Below are positions 7,505 to 16,219 of a stretch of DNA of 34,104 nucleotides, piece by piece. How positions within the stretch are numbered: the stretch's first letter is position 1; every line of letters starts with the position of its first letter. The notes under the pieces are model-generated. The model made no database searches. It worked only from the letters and a program-made list of their open reading frames with translations, and had not been told where the DNA came from. A program made the position numbers and the translations under genes. Source of the DNA: an uncultured Senegalimassilia sp. (GTDB taxonomy: Bacteria > Actinomycetota > Coriobacteriia > Coriobacteriales > Eggerthellaceae); the NCBI GenBank assembly GCA_934630815.1, contig CAKTWI010000025.1:1-34104 (forward strand). Direction: 5' to 3'.

Positions 7505-10500
7505 ATGAACCTGTCACGCAGGGGCTTTTTCAAAGCAACCGGCGCTGCGCTGGCAACCACGATGGCGTTCGAGCTTTCCTCGCAGACCCAGGCGTTCGCG
7601 TCTGAGTCCAAGCAAGACTGGAAGCTGGTGAACACCGAAGAGTACACCAACATCTGCTGCTATTGCGCAGGTGGTTGCGGTTCTCTGCTGTCGGTGCGCG
7701 ACGGCGAGCTGGTCAACCTGGAAGGCGACCCCGACCATCCCATCAACGAGGGCGGCCTGTGCCCGAAGGGCGCTACCATGTTCCAGCTGCGCAACGTGGT
7801 GGACCCCGAAACGCGCGAAGTCATCAAGAACCCGAAGCGTGCGACGCGCCCGCTGGTGCGCCGTCCCGGCGCAAGCGACTGGGAGGACATCTCCTGGGAT
7901 GACGCCATCGCCGAGATCGCTCGCAAGGTCAAGGACACGCGCGATGCCTCGTTCATCGAGAAGAACGACAACGGCCTGACGGTGAACTACACCCCGGCCA
8001 TCGCAAGCTTGGGCGGTTCCCAGGAAAACTCCGAGGAGGAATACCTGATCCTCAAGATGATGCGCTCTCTGGGCGTCATCGCCATCGACAATCAGGCTCG
8101 TGTTTGACACGGCCCCACCGTTGCCGGTCTGGCAGCTTCATTCGGTCGTGGCTCCATGACGAGCCATTGGTGCGACTTCCAAAACACCGACGTCATCTTG
8201 AATTGCGGTTCCAACTCCGTTGAGAACCACCCCGTAAGCGCGCTGTGGCTTGAGAAGGCCCACGAGCAGGGCGCTAAGTGGATCGTCGTCGATCCGCGCT
8301 ATACCCGTACGGCCGAGCAGGCCGATATCTGGTGCCCCATCCGTTCCGGCACCGACATCGCGTTCTACGGCGGCATGTACAACTACATCATCGAGCACCT
8401 CATCGAGCCGAACCTGGCCAAGTACCAGGAAACCGGCGACATGAGCGAGTACAACTTCGAGTACCTGCTCAACTACACCAACGCTTCCTACATCCTTGAT
8501 CCCGACTACAAGTTCGATCCCGAAACGGGTCTGTTCAGCGGTTGGAACGAGAAGACCAAGACGTACAACGTCCACAGCTGGCACTATGAGACCGAGTCCA
8601 CCGAGGACTGGGATACCAGCGAGAACGGCGCGTACGCCTGGGTCAACAAGCCCGGCACTCCTGAGTTCACCACGCCGACGCTCACCAACCCCAAGAAGGA
8701 CATGACGCTGCAAGACCCCATGTGCGTCTATCAGCAGTTCAAGAAGCACTATTCCCGTTACACGCTTGACACCGTTTGCGGTATCTGCGGTATGGACAAG
8801 GATGTTCTCGAACTCGTCTACAAAACTTATACCTCTACCGCCAAGCCCGGTAAGGCCGGCACCGTGCTGTACGCGCTCGGCCAGACCCAGCACACCTATG
8901 GCGCCCAGAACACGCGCGCCATGTCCGTGATGCAGCTGCTGCTTGGCAACATCGGCATCCCCGGCGGCGGCGTGAACGCGCTGCGCGGCGAGCCCAACGT
9001 CCAGGGTGCAACGGACATGGGCATGATGGTCAACGAGCATCCCGCTTACCTGAAGTGGGCGAACACCACCGATCGCGCAAGCCTGCGCAAGTGGCTGGAG
9101 TCTCAGACCTACTCCGACGGCTACTACACCAACAAGCCGAAGTTCATCGTCTCCTCCCTGAAGGAGTGGTTCGGCGAGAACGCCACCGTGGACAACGACT
9201 ATGGTTACGATTGGTGGCCGAAGGTCCCGTCCGAGACGGGTGCCGTCGATTACACGCATATCTCCACGTTCGAGCTCATGCAGCAGGGCGTCATCAAGGG
9301 CTACTTCAACTGGGGCATGAACCCCTGCCACTCGGCCCCGAACGCCGGCAACGTGCGCCGTTCCATGGCCAACCTCGACTGGCTGGTCGTCGCCGACCAG
9401 GTCATCACCGAGTCCGCCAGCTTCTGGAACGCCCCGGATATGAACCCGTCCGAGATCGACACCACGGTCTACTACCTGCCGTGCGCGCTGATTTACGAGA
9501 AGCCGGGCATCATCTTGAACTCCGGCCGCTGGATCCAGTACCGCTACCAGGCCGTTGAGCCGTGGGATCAGGCCAAGCCCGACTACGAGATGTGCGACCT
9601 TCTGTGGACCGCTATCTGCGACCTGTATAAGAAAGAGGGCGGCGCCAACCCCGACCCGATCCTCAAGACCAAGTGGGACTACTACGTGGACGGCAAGATC
9701 GACCCGCGCCCCGTGGCGTGGGCGCTCAACGGTTACCGCGTGGCCGGCACCGAGTGCAACACCGATTCCGCCAACCCGAAGACCGACCTGCTCAAGGGCT
9801 ACGCCGAGCTGGGCGCCGACGGTTCCACCGCTTGCGCGATGTGGATCTACTCCGGTATGTGGAACAACAACGATGCTCCGCTCGACCCGGCAGAGCAGCC
9901 GCTGTGCCGCCGCAACACCGAGGACAAGTCCGGCATCGGCTTGAACTCCGAGTGGGCGTTCAGCTGGCCGAGCAATCGCCGCATCCTGTACAACCGCAAC
10001 AGCTGCGACATGCAGGGCAAGCCTTGGAACGAGGATAAGAAGCTCATGGAGTGGAACGGCGAGAAGTGGATCCTGGTTGACCAGGCCGACTTCGTCGCGG
10101 TCAAGGGCGACAAGCCGGTTCCGCCGAACAACAAGACCTTCTTCATGCTGTGGGAGCAGAACGCCCGACTGGAGAGCTATGGCATGGTCGACGGCCCGCT
10201 GCCCGAGCACTTCGAGCCCTTCGAGTCCCCGTGCGACGACAACCCGCTCAACGGCGCGTTCCACAACCCGTGCGCATTCGGCACGCAGTACGCATCCACG
10301 AAGCAGGGTACCAAGGAGCAGTACCCGATCGTGGCAACCACGTATTCCGTCACCGAGCATTGGCAGACCGGCGGCCAGACGCGTCTGTGCCCGGCGCTCG
10401 TGGAGTCCATGCCGTCTCAGTTCGTCGAGATGAGCGAGGAGTTCGCTGCCGAGAAGGGCATTAAGAACGGCGATGACGTGCGCGTGTTCAATAACCGTGG

Positions 10501-10714
10501 CTCCGTCGTCGTGCCTGCGCTGGTCACCAAGCGCCTGCAGCCGATGAACGTCAACGGCAAGGTGCAGCACCAGGTCGGTTTGACCCATCACTTCGGCTGG
10601 GCGGACCTGTACGGCACGGGCGACGTGGTCAACGACCTGACGCCCAACGTCGGCGACCCGAACTCGTTCACGCCCGAATACAAGGCGTTCCTCGTTGATA
10701 TCGAGAAGGCATAA
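7505..10714 (+). CDS. fdnG: Selenocysteine-containing formate dehydrogenase catalytic subunit, Tat-exported
   Basis: This is the molybdopterin subunit that oxidises formate to CO2 outside the membrane. It has about 1069 residues, against about 1015 in E. coli FdnG. A Tat signal (SRRGFFK, residues 4-10) is followed by a hydrophobic stretch. C51, C54, C58 and C86 bind a [4Fe-4S] cluster. At residue 201 an in-frame UGA (8105-8107) sits in the context Arg-Val-Sec-His-Gly-Pro, exactly that of the active-site selenocysteine of this family. Reading continues in the same frame to 10714, and both halves match one protein, so this is readthrough and not a broken gene. A SECIS hairpin follows the UGA. 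The ATG at 7505 has AAAGGAG eight bases before it. It leads an operon with the Fe-S and cytochrome subunits. A standard gene caller would split or truncate it. Confidence 0.96.
8105..8136 (+). promoter_or_regulatory. Selenocysteine UGA codon and bacterial SECIS element
   Basis: After the UGA at 8105-8107 and a 12-base spacer, GTTGCC (8120-8125) pairs with GGCAGC (8131-8136), with one G-U pair, around the loop GGTCT. From family knowledge, E. coli fdhF has the same loop at nearly the same distance, where SelB binds. ACCG (8117-8120) and CGGT (8143-8146) may extend the structure. The selA, selB, selC and selD genes needed for decoding are not in this window. Confidence 0.9.
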
Positions 10715-10725
10715 GGGGGATTGAC

Positions 10726-11667
10726 ATGACTGAAAAGGCTGTATATTTCGATTCCTCCAAGTGCACCGCCTGCAAGGGCTGCCAGGTTGCCTGCAAGATG
10801 TGGAACAACCTGCCGAGCCCTCTGGGCACGAACGAGGCAAAATGGTCCGGCACGCATCAGAACCCGGCCGACCTCAACGGCGACACGCGTCTGATCATCA
10901 CCTTCAACGAGCTTGAGGGCGATAGCAAGATCAAGCCGGTGAAGTGGGCGTTCGGTCGTCGTGCTTGCCAGCATTGCACCGATGCCCCGTGCGCTTCGGT
11001 GTGCCCTGGCGGCGCGCTCGTGCGCAACGAGGAGACCGGCTTCGTGGAGGTCTACCAGGACAAGTGCGTCGGCTGCCAGTACTGCCACAGCGCTTGCCCG
11101 TTCGATGTTCCGCGCTACGAGTCCAACGGGCTTCTCGACAAGACCGTCATCGACAAGTGCACGGGTTGCGCCGATCGCGTGGCCCACGGTATGGCGCCGG
11201 CGTGCGTTTCCGCATGCCAGCCCAACGCCCTGCAGTTCGGCGATCGCGACGAGATGATTGCCAAGGGCAAGGAGAAGGTCGCCTGGCTGCATGAGAACGG
11301 CTATCCCGATGCCTGCCTGTACGGCGAACGCGAGATGGGCGGCTTGCACGTCATCCAGGTGCTCAAGTACGGCATCGATGCTCATGACCAGGTGCAGGAT
11401 CCGAAGGCTCCCGCCACGGCTCAGCTCACCCAGATCATGAAGCCGGTCACCGGTGCCATCTCCGGTCTGACCGTCGCCGGTCTGGCAGCCATGTTCGGCC
11501 TGGCCATCGGCTACAAGCGCGACAAGCTGGCGTACAACCCCGAGACCGAGGATACGGTGTCGGTTATCACCGGCGACGTGGTGCAGCATGGCGACCCGCA
11601 GGACGATAAGACGGTGATGGAGCACATCACCGAGAACCTTCCGATCGGTAAGAAGGGGGACAAATAA
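10726..11667 (+). CDS. fdnH: Formate dehydrogenase iron-sulfur (beta) subunit
   Basis: A 313-residue electron-transfer subunit that carries electrons from the catalytic subunit to the membrane cytochrome b. It has four ferredoxin-like cysteine clusters: CTACKGCQVAC near residues 13-23, CQHCTDAPCASVCPGG, CVGCQYCHSACPFDVP, and CTGCADR paired with a later CVSACQP. A single hydrophobic segment (about residues 249-265, GAISGLTVAGLAAMFGLAIG) near the C-terminus anchors it to the membrane, as in FdnH. It has no signal peptide of its own, which fits co-export with the Tat-bearing catalytic subunit. It starts 11 bases after the catalytic subunit stop with the ribosome binding site GGGGGA, and overlaps the next start by one base. 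Confidence 0.95.
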   Translation: MTEKAVYFDSSKCTACKGCQVACKMWNNLPSPLGTNEAKWSGTHQNPADLNGDTRLIITFNELEGDSKIKPVKWAFGRRACQHCTDAPCASVCPGGALVRNEETGFVEVYQDKCVGCQYCHSACPFDVPRYESNGLLDKTVIDKCTGCADRVAHGMAPACVSACQPNALQFGDRDEMIAKGKEKVAWLHENGYPDACLYGEREMGGLHVIQVLKYGIDAHDQVQDPKAPATAQLTQIMKPVTGAISGLTVAGLAAMFGLAIGYKRDKLAYNPETEDTVSVITGDVVQHGDPQDDKTVMEHITENLPIGKKGDK

Positions 11668-12431
11668 TGAGCCACTCCGTTAACGTTTCCCCGGAAGCCC
11701 GCGCCAAGGACGCGGCGTTCCTCCAGGAGCGCGCGGCATCCGGCAAGGAGAAGTACATCGTCCGTCATTCGAAGCAGGCGCGCCTGACGCATGGCGTCAC
11801 GGTCATCGCGTGCATTCTGCTTGCCGTCTCGGGCTTGTTCGTGTTCGTTCCTCAGCTCGCTCAGGCGGTAGGCGCCGATACGGTGTTCGCCATCCGCATG
11901 TCGCATCGCGTGCTTGGCTTCATCTTCGTGCTGGTGCCCCTTATCAGCGCGATCATGGCTCCGAAGGGCGTTGCCCACATCTTTAAGAACCTGTTCGCGA
12001 AGTGGAACAGCGACGACAAGAAGTGGATGCTGCTGTTCTTCCCGTACCTGTTTATGGCGAAGTGGATCCACATGCCCGACCAGGACGAGGTGAAGTCCGG
12101 CCAGCGTTTCGCCGACGGCATGCTGTGGGTGGCTGGCGCGCTCATGGGTATCACGGGCCTGATCTTGGTGGCCGGTTCGACCATCGTCGACCTGGGCACG
12201 GGCTATGGCGTGGTGCTGTTCCTGCATGACCTGGGCTTTTTGCTCATTGCCGTGTTCGGCTTGGCCCATATCTTCCTGGGCGGCGGCATCTTCCAGCCTT
12301 ATCGCGGTACCTACAAGCTGATGTTCGGCAACGGTTTGGTTTCCGAGGCCGATGCTCTGTACCACTGGGGCCACTGGGCTCGTAAGGAGATCACCTCCGG
12401 CAAGAACGTGGTCGAGAAGGATGCCAAGTAG
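11667..12431 (+). CDS. fdnI: Formate dehydrogenase cytochrome b (gamma) subunit
   Basis: A 254-residue membrane subunit that anchors the complex and passes electrons from the Fe-S subunit to quinone through b hemes. Four hydrophobic segments are visible, beginning near VTVIACILLAVSGLFVFV, RVLGFIFVLVPLI, LMGITGLILVAGSTIV and LHDLGFLLIAVFGLAHIFLG. Histidines in or beside the helices (RLTHG, MSHRVLG, LHDLG, LAHIF) are candidate heme ligands by comparison with FdnI. The start codon overlaps the previous stop (TAATG), so the two genes are translationally coupled; a purine-rich AAGGGGG precedes it. It closes the three-gene operon. Confidence 0.93.
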   Translation: MSHSVNVSPEARAKDAAFLQERAASGKEKYIVRHSKQARLTHGVTVIACILLAVSGLFVFVPQLAQAVGADTVFAIRMSHRVLGFIFVLVPLISAIMAPKGVAHIFKNLFAKWNSDDKKWMLLFFPYLFMAKWIHMPDQDEVKSGQRFADGMLWVAGALMGITGLILVAGSTIVDLGTGYGVVLFLHDLGFLLIAVFGLAHIFLGGGIFQPYRGTYKLMFGNGLVSEADALYHWGHWARKEITSGKNVVEKDAK

Positions 12432-12452
12432 CTCCTGAACGTCTCTGAAGCT

Positions 12453-12549
12453 GATGGGCGGCGTGCGATGCGGCGCCCATCTAGCCGGTAGCCCGGTGCT
12501 TCGCAGACGCTTCCCTTGTGGAGGTGAGCGTCGGGCTACCGTTTATCTT
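12453..12549 (+). terminator. Tandem hairpins after the formate dehydrogenase operon
   Basis: Hairpin one pairs GATGGGC (12453-12459) with GCCCATC (12475-12481). Hairpin two pairs CGGTAGCCCG (12486-12495) with CGGGCTACCG (12532-12541), has an inner stem ACGCT/AGCGT, and is followed by TTTATCTT. The second is a plausible terminator with an unusually long loop. Both lie between the operon and fdhE, so they may tune how much fdhE message is made by readthrough. Confidence 0.6.
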
Positions 12550-12696
12550 GGATGTGCCGTGCTGGTGCGCAGCTGGATGGCATGGCGTGCATGCAGCTGT
12601 TTGCCAACAGGCTTCGATCGCGCCGACGGGTTTGCGTTGGCTTTACACGCCCCGTTCGGCTCGATCGTTTCAATGAGATGAAAGCGGTAATCAACT

Positions 12697-13614
12697 ATGG
12701 ATCTGAACCAAATCGATATGGCCATGAAGGCCTATGCGTCGAAGCTGTCCGAATCCGAGCAGGAACGCTTGCGCTTCTTCCGCACCTTGTGGGGCGTTCA
12801 GGCCGAGGTGCAGAAGGAACATGGCGCCAAGGTCGAGCATGCGGTTCCTGATGCGGACACGCTCAAGCAGTCCTCGAAAGACGAGCAGCCGGTGCTGCGC
12901 GCGTACCCTGCCGACATTCCGGCTGACGTGCTGGCAGATGCTGCGCAGCGATTAGCTGGTGCCATGGCGGTGTTCGAGCAGTTCGACCACGCAACGCGCG
13001 ATGCGCTTGCAGGTGTGCGCTGGGACCGTTTGGTGGCGGCATCGGATATGAAGCTTGCCGGAAGCGACCCTTCCGCATACGTGGAAGCGTTTGCGGGCCT
13101 TTTGCAGGATGATGGGCTTGGCGAGGATGCGGCGCGCATGGGTGCTTCCGTGATTTCGTTGGCGCTCCGTGCGCTGCTGGAGCCCATTGCCCAGGAGGTG
13201 CAGGCAGCGCGCGTTGATGGGAACGCCGATCAGCCGTATCCGGTTCATTGCCCGGTGTGCGGGTGCGAGGCATCTGTGGCGCATGTCGGCCAAGCCGGCA
13301 CGAAAACCAAGGGTCGCGGCCGTGCGTTGTGGTGCGCGCAGTGTGGTTGCGTCTGGGATATCGAGCGTGTGCGTTGCGCTCGCTGCGGCACGCAGAACCA
13401 GGGTCACCTGCATTTCTTCAACGTCGAGGGCGACGACGATCATCGCATCGCGACGTGCGACGAGTGCGGCGGCTACGTGCGTACCGTCTACGAAGAGGAT
13501 GGTCCCTTGGCGCAGCTGTATCCGTTCAGCTACGAGGTGGAGGATGTGGTCATGGCCAAGCTCGACCTGATCGCATACCGTCAGCTTGTGGCGCAGGAGG
13601 CGCAGCAGGACTAG
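12697..13614 (+). CDS. fdhE: Formate dehydrogenase accessory protein FdhE-like
   Basis: The 305-residue cytoplasmic protein has the FdhE layout: a helical N-terminal half and a C-terminal half with four zinc/iron-binding CxxC pairs (C185/C188, C213/C216, C227/C230, C254/C257). FdhE proteins act on Tat-exported formate dehydrogenases before export, binding the catalytic subunit and assisting its maturation. The position just after the formate dehydrogenase operon strongly supports that role. The 265-base gap with two hairpins suggests either readthrough or a separate promoter. No strong ribosome binding site is seen before the ATG. Sequence-level assignment rests on the CxxC pattern and context. 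Confidence 0.88.
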   Translation: MDLNQIDMAMKAYASKLSESEQERLRFFRTLWGVQAEVQKEHGAKVEHAVPDADTLKQSSKDEQPVLRAYPADIPADVLADAAQRLAGAMAVFEQFDHATRDALAGVRWDRLVAASDMKLAGSDPSAYVEAFAGLLQDDGLGEDAARMGASVISLALRALLEPIAQEVQAARVDGNADQPYPVHCPVCGCEASVAHVGQAGTKTKGRGRALWCAQCGCVWDIERVRCARCGTQNQGHLHFFNVEGDDDHRIATCDECGGYVRTVYEEDGPLAQLYPFSYEVEDVVMAKLDLIAYRQLVAQEAQQD

Positions 13615-14155
13615 CTGCCAAGCTGCATATCTTCCGCTATCCGTTTGAAGGCAGGGGTTTCGCCCCTGCCTATTTTGCGCTATGAGGCCAGGATGTTCGT
13701 TGCGCTTTCCGTTTCCGGTTTCAGTTTCGACTTCTGTCTTTATAAAGCCTATTCGGGCCAATCATCAAGGCCGAAGCATCTATGCGGTCAAGGGGACTCG
13801 GCTCTTGCTTGCTGGTTGGGAAAGGCTTTTTGCGTTTTGAAGCTTCTTGTGCACGGCGCTGCATTACAGGGACCCTTTGGTGGGTGTAAGGTGCGGCGAA
13901 TTATGGATATGCTGATAAAATCTGATCTTCACAAGCTTTTGACCTGGTGCAACGCGATTCATACTCAATTTACATGACAGCACTTTTGGTGCCTTTGAGT
14001 ACGAAATCACAGGTTTGCATGATAGACGCGATTCCTCTTTGGCGGCATTATCGCAATCGTTGAAACGAGCTGACGGGCGAAAGCGCCTGTCAAGGTACAA
14101 GCGACACGGGCACCGCCGGTTTCGCTTTGCGACATCCTAAAAGGAGGAGTCATCA
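13615..14155. other. Gene-free region between fdhE and tatA
   Basis: No credible coding sequence was found. It contains the fdhE terminator, then an AT-richer segment. Around 13959-13998 the arms TACTCAA and TTGAGTA enclose a smaller GCAC/GTGC hairpin. TTGACC at 13939-13944 is a possible -35 element for tatA, but no convincing -10 box is paired with it. Confidence 0.5.
13650..13676 (+). terminator. Rho-independent terminator of fdhE
   Basis: The perfect eight-base stem GGCAGGGG / CCCCTGCC has loop TTTCG and is followed by TATTTT. It lies 36 bases after the fdhE stop. Confidence 0.9.
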
Positions 14156-14407
14156 ATGAAGTTTTTGGGCATGGGCGTTCCCGAGTTGCTTATCATCCTG
14201 GTCGTCGTTCTGCTTATCTTCGGCCCGAAGAACCTTCCCAAGCTCGGTAGCGCCATCGGCAAGTCCGTTAAAAGCCTGCGTGAGGGCATGACCTCCGATG
14301 AGGGCAAGCCCGAGATCGACCTCGACGAGGAAGAGGAAGTCGAGGAGGAGTCGAAGAAGAAGGCCGTGAAGGCTGCCAAGAAGGCTCCCGCCGCAAGCGA
14401 GGAATAG
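14156..14407 (+). CDS. tatA: Sec-independent (twin-arginine) translocase subunit TatA
   Basis: The 83-residue protein has the TatA/E design: one short N-terminal membrane helix (about residues 8-22), the FGPKNLPKLG hinge, an amphipathic helix, and a charged tail rich in Glu then Lys/Ala. TatA multimers form the pore through which folded proteins cross the membrane. It carries a strong ribosome binding site (AAGGAGG about eight bases before the ATG). No tatB or tatC is adjacent. Its placement just after fdhE and the Tat-exported formate dehydrogenase suggests it serves that enzyme, though it may serve all Tat substrates. Confidence 0.95.
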   Translation: MKFLGMGVPELLIILVVVLLIFGPKNLPKLGSAIGKSVKSLREGMTSDEGKPEIDLDEEEEVEEESKKKAVKAAKKAPAASEE

Positions 14408-14455
14408 GATTTCCCTGGAGGCGTCAAGCCTCCGTTACCGGAAATACAGCAAACA

Positions 14456-14493
14456 GCGAAACGCCCACGCAAGGTTATGCGCGGGCGTTTCGC
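14456..14493 (+). terminator. Terminator hairpin after tatA
   Basis: GCGAAACGCCC-a-CGCA (14456-14471) pairs with TGCG-c-GGGCGTTTCGC (14478-14493) around AGGTTA, giving 15 pairs and one internal mismatch. The tail TCTATCC is only weakly T-rich. A second hairpin, TCCCGTTCT / AGAACGGGA (14498-14506 and 14519-14527), follows directly. Confidence 0.7.
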
Positions 14494-14677
14494 TCTATCC
14501 CGTTCTGCGGTTTTGACGAGAACGGGATTTGCGTGGTGATGGCGGCATTTGGGTTTGTTCCTGGTGGGTAGAGACGATGGCGATATCCGCTCTGGAGGTG
14601 CCAATGCCTAAGCGGTCGGTTTCGCCCGGGTAATCTTGTGGTCCCTTGTGAGCAGCCGAGGTCTGAACGATGCTTGC

Positions 14678-14693
14678 TGGTACACTTGGGTGT
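14678..14693 (+). promoter_or_regulatory. Extended -10 promoter for a leaderless transcript
   Basis: TGG directly before TACACT (14681-14686) forms an extended -10 element. Exactly seven bases separate the box from the ATG at 14694, so transcription should start at that ATG. No ribosome binding site is present. Confidence 0.55.
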
Positions 14694-16214
14694 ATGCAGA
14701 ATTCTTCAACCCATCATACCGGCGCACCTGAGACGCGCTTCGACCCCACTCTTGTGCGTACGCTGCTCGGGTACGCGTGCCATCAGGCGTTCATGTTCGC
14801 GCTCTTCTACATGGGATGGAACAGCGCGCTCACTGTTGGCGGCTACACTTTTGAACGCATTGATTTGCTGATCACCTTGCTTGCCGCGGCCGTCACCCTC
14901 ATCGTGCTGCGCGCCGTTGCCCTGCGCGTGCGCGATGTGCTGCTGAACCGCTCGCTCATGTGGTGCTATGCAGTGTTGCTGGCCATCGGCTCCTCTGTTT
15001 CCCTTCCCGCCGAATACGGCCTTGCCTCCATGGTTATGGAAGGCGTTTTGGTAGGGGGTCCTTTCGCCTGCATGCTCGCGGCTTGGGGTAGGGCGCTCGG
15101 CGCCCGATCGCATGGGGAAAGCTCTCGCGGCGTGTTGCTTGCAACCGCCGTTGCCGCCGTCTTCACGTTCCTGCTCGCCGTTGTCTGTTCGCAGGCACCG
15201 CTCGCTGCTGCGGTGGCGAACCTGCTTCCCTTCGGCAGCGCATGGGCGCTTGTCGGCATCGAGCCGTTGCTTTCGAGCGAGCGCGTCGAGGAGAACGCAG
15301 ACTCGCAAAAAAAACCTGCTCTCACTATCGCGACGCTGCTCGCCTCAAAACAGCAGCGGGCTGAGACGCATCGCATTTCGCGCAAGGTCGTAGGCGGCTC
15401 CGTTGTGTTCGGCTTGGCGGGTGGCCTTATGGAAACCTACGCGTCTGATCCGGGAAGCGTTGCCACGCCTACCTTTGCGGCTACGTTGCTGTTGTTGGCG
15501 CTGTACTGCGCCGGCTCGTTGCAGGTTGTGGGTGTGACTACTCGTCGCGGCGGGTCCGATGGCGAAGTGAGCAGGCTTTTGGTGGGGGTCTATCGCCTGG
15601 CGTTGCTGCTCATGATGGCCGGATACCTGTTCATGCCCATCCTGGAGCCCTACGGCGTCCCAGGCGATTCCATCGTGCTTGCGGGCTACCTGGGCCTTTC
15701 CGCCGTGCTCGTTTCGCTGTTCGTTTTGATGGCGAAGCTGACCGGCATGGATGCGGCGCTTTCCTTCTCCAGGGGTTTTGCCGCGCTCTACCTTGGCGAA
15801 GCGGGGGGCTTGGCGCTCGGCAACGTTTTGCAGATCGCCTCCCCTTCGGGTGACATCCCCTTCGCCGTTGCCTCTTGCGCGGGTTTTGTCACGTTGTTCG
15901 CGTACCTGTTCCTTTTCACCGAGGGGGACTTCTTGGCGCTGTCCCGCATCGCCAAGCAGGCCGATCGGTTCGAGGATGCGTGCCGTGTTATGGCGTCCAA
16001 GTTCAAGCTTTCCAAGCGCGAATCCGAAATCTTGCCGTTGGCGCTTCGAGGCCGTACGGGCGAGCGTATGGCGTCGGAGCTGTTCATCGCAAAAAGCACC
16101 GTTGATACGCATTTGCGCCGCATTTACGGGAAATGCGGCGTACATAGCCGACAAGAGTTGATCGACCTGGGCGAACGCGAATCCCAGGCATTGTTATCCG
16201 GTAAGGAGTCGTGA
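14694..16214 (+). CDS. Membrane-spanning LuxR-family transcriptional regulator
   Basis: The 506-residue protein has about twelve hydrophobic segments over residues 15-420 and a LuxR-type helix-turn-helix at about 440-495 (LSKRESEILPLALRGRTGER, then STVDTHLRRIYGKCGV). Such one-protein sensor-regulators are numerous in Eggerthellaceae. The ligand sensed by the membrane part is unknown. Open frame exists upstream to 14670, but the ATG at 14694 is preferred because an extended -10 box lies exactly seven bases before it. Its stop lies five bases before the murB start, so the two are probably co-transcribed. It could control the nearby formate dehydrogenase genes or other targets; nothing in the sequence decides this. 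Confidence 0.88.
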   Translation: MQNSSTHHTGAPETRFDPTLVRTLLGYACHQAFMFALFYMGWNSALTVGGYTFERIDLLITLLAAAVTLIVLRAVALRVRDVLLNRSLMWCYAVLLAIGSSVSLPAEYGLASMVMEGVLVGGPFACMLAAWGRALGARSHGESSRGVLLATAVAAVFTFLLAVVCSQAPLAAAVANLLPFGSAWALVGIEPLLSSERVEENADSQKKPALTIATLLASKQQRAETHRISRKVVGGSVVFGLAGGLMETYASDPGSVATPTFAATLLLLALYCAGSLQVVGVTTRRGGSDGEVSRLLVGVYRLALLLMMAGYLFMPILEPYGVPGDSIVLAGYLGLSAVLVSLFVLMAKLTGMDAALSFSRGFAALYLGEAGGLALGNVLQIASPSGDIPFAVASCAGFVTLFAYLFLFTEGDFLALSRIAKQADRFEDACRVMASKFKLSKRESEILPLALRGRTGERMASELFIAKSTVDTHLRRIYGKCGVHSRQELIDLGERESQALLSGKES

Positions 16215-16219
16215 TCCAT

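Noticed and set aside
7505..10714. Formate dehydrogenase catalytic gene as a pseudogene with a premature stop, or as two genes
   Set aside because: The stop is UGA at the known selenocysteine position, the frame continues unchanged, and a SECIS hairpin follows.
8138..10840. 900-codon open frame on the minus strand
   Set aside because: It lies opposite the formate dehydrogenase gene, has Val/Leu/Arg/His-rich composition typical of an antisense shadow in GC-rich DNA, and resembles no family.
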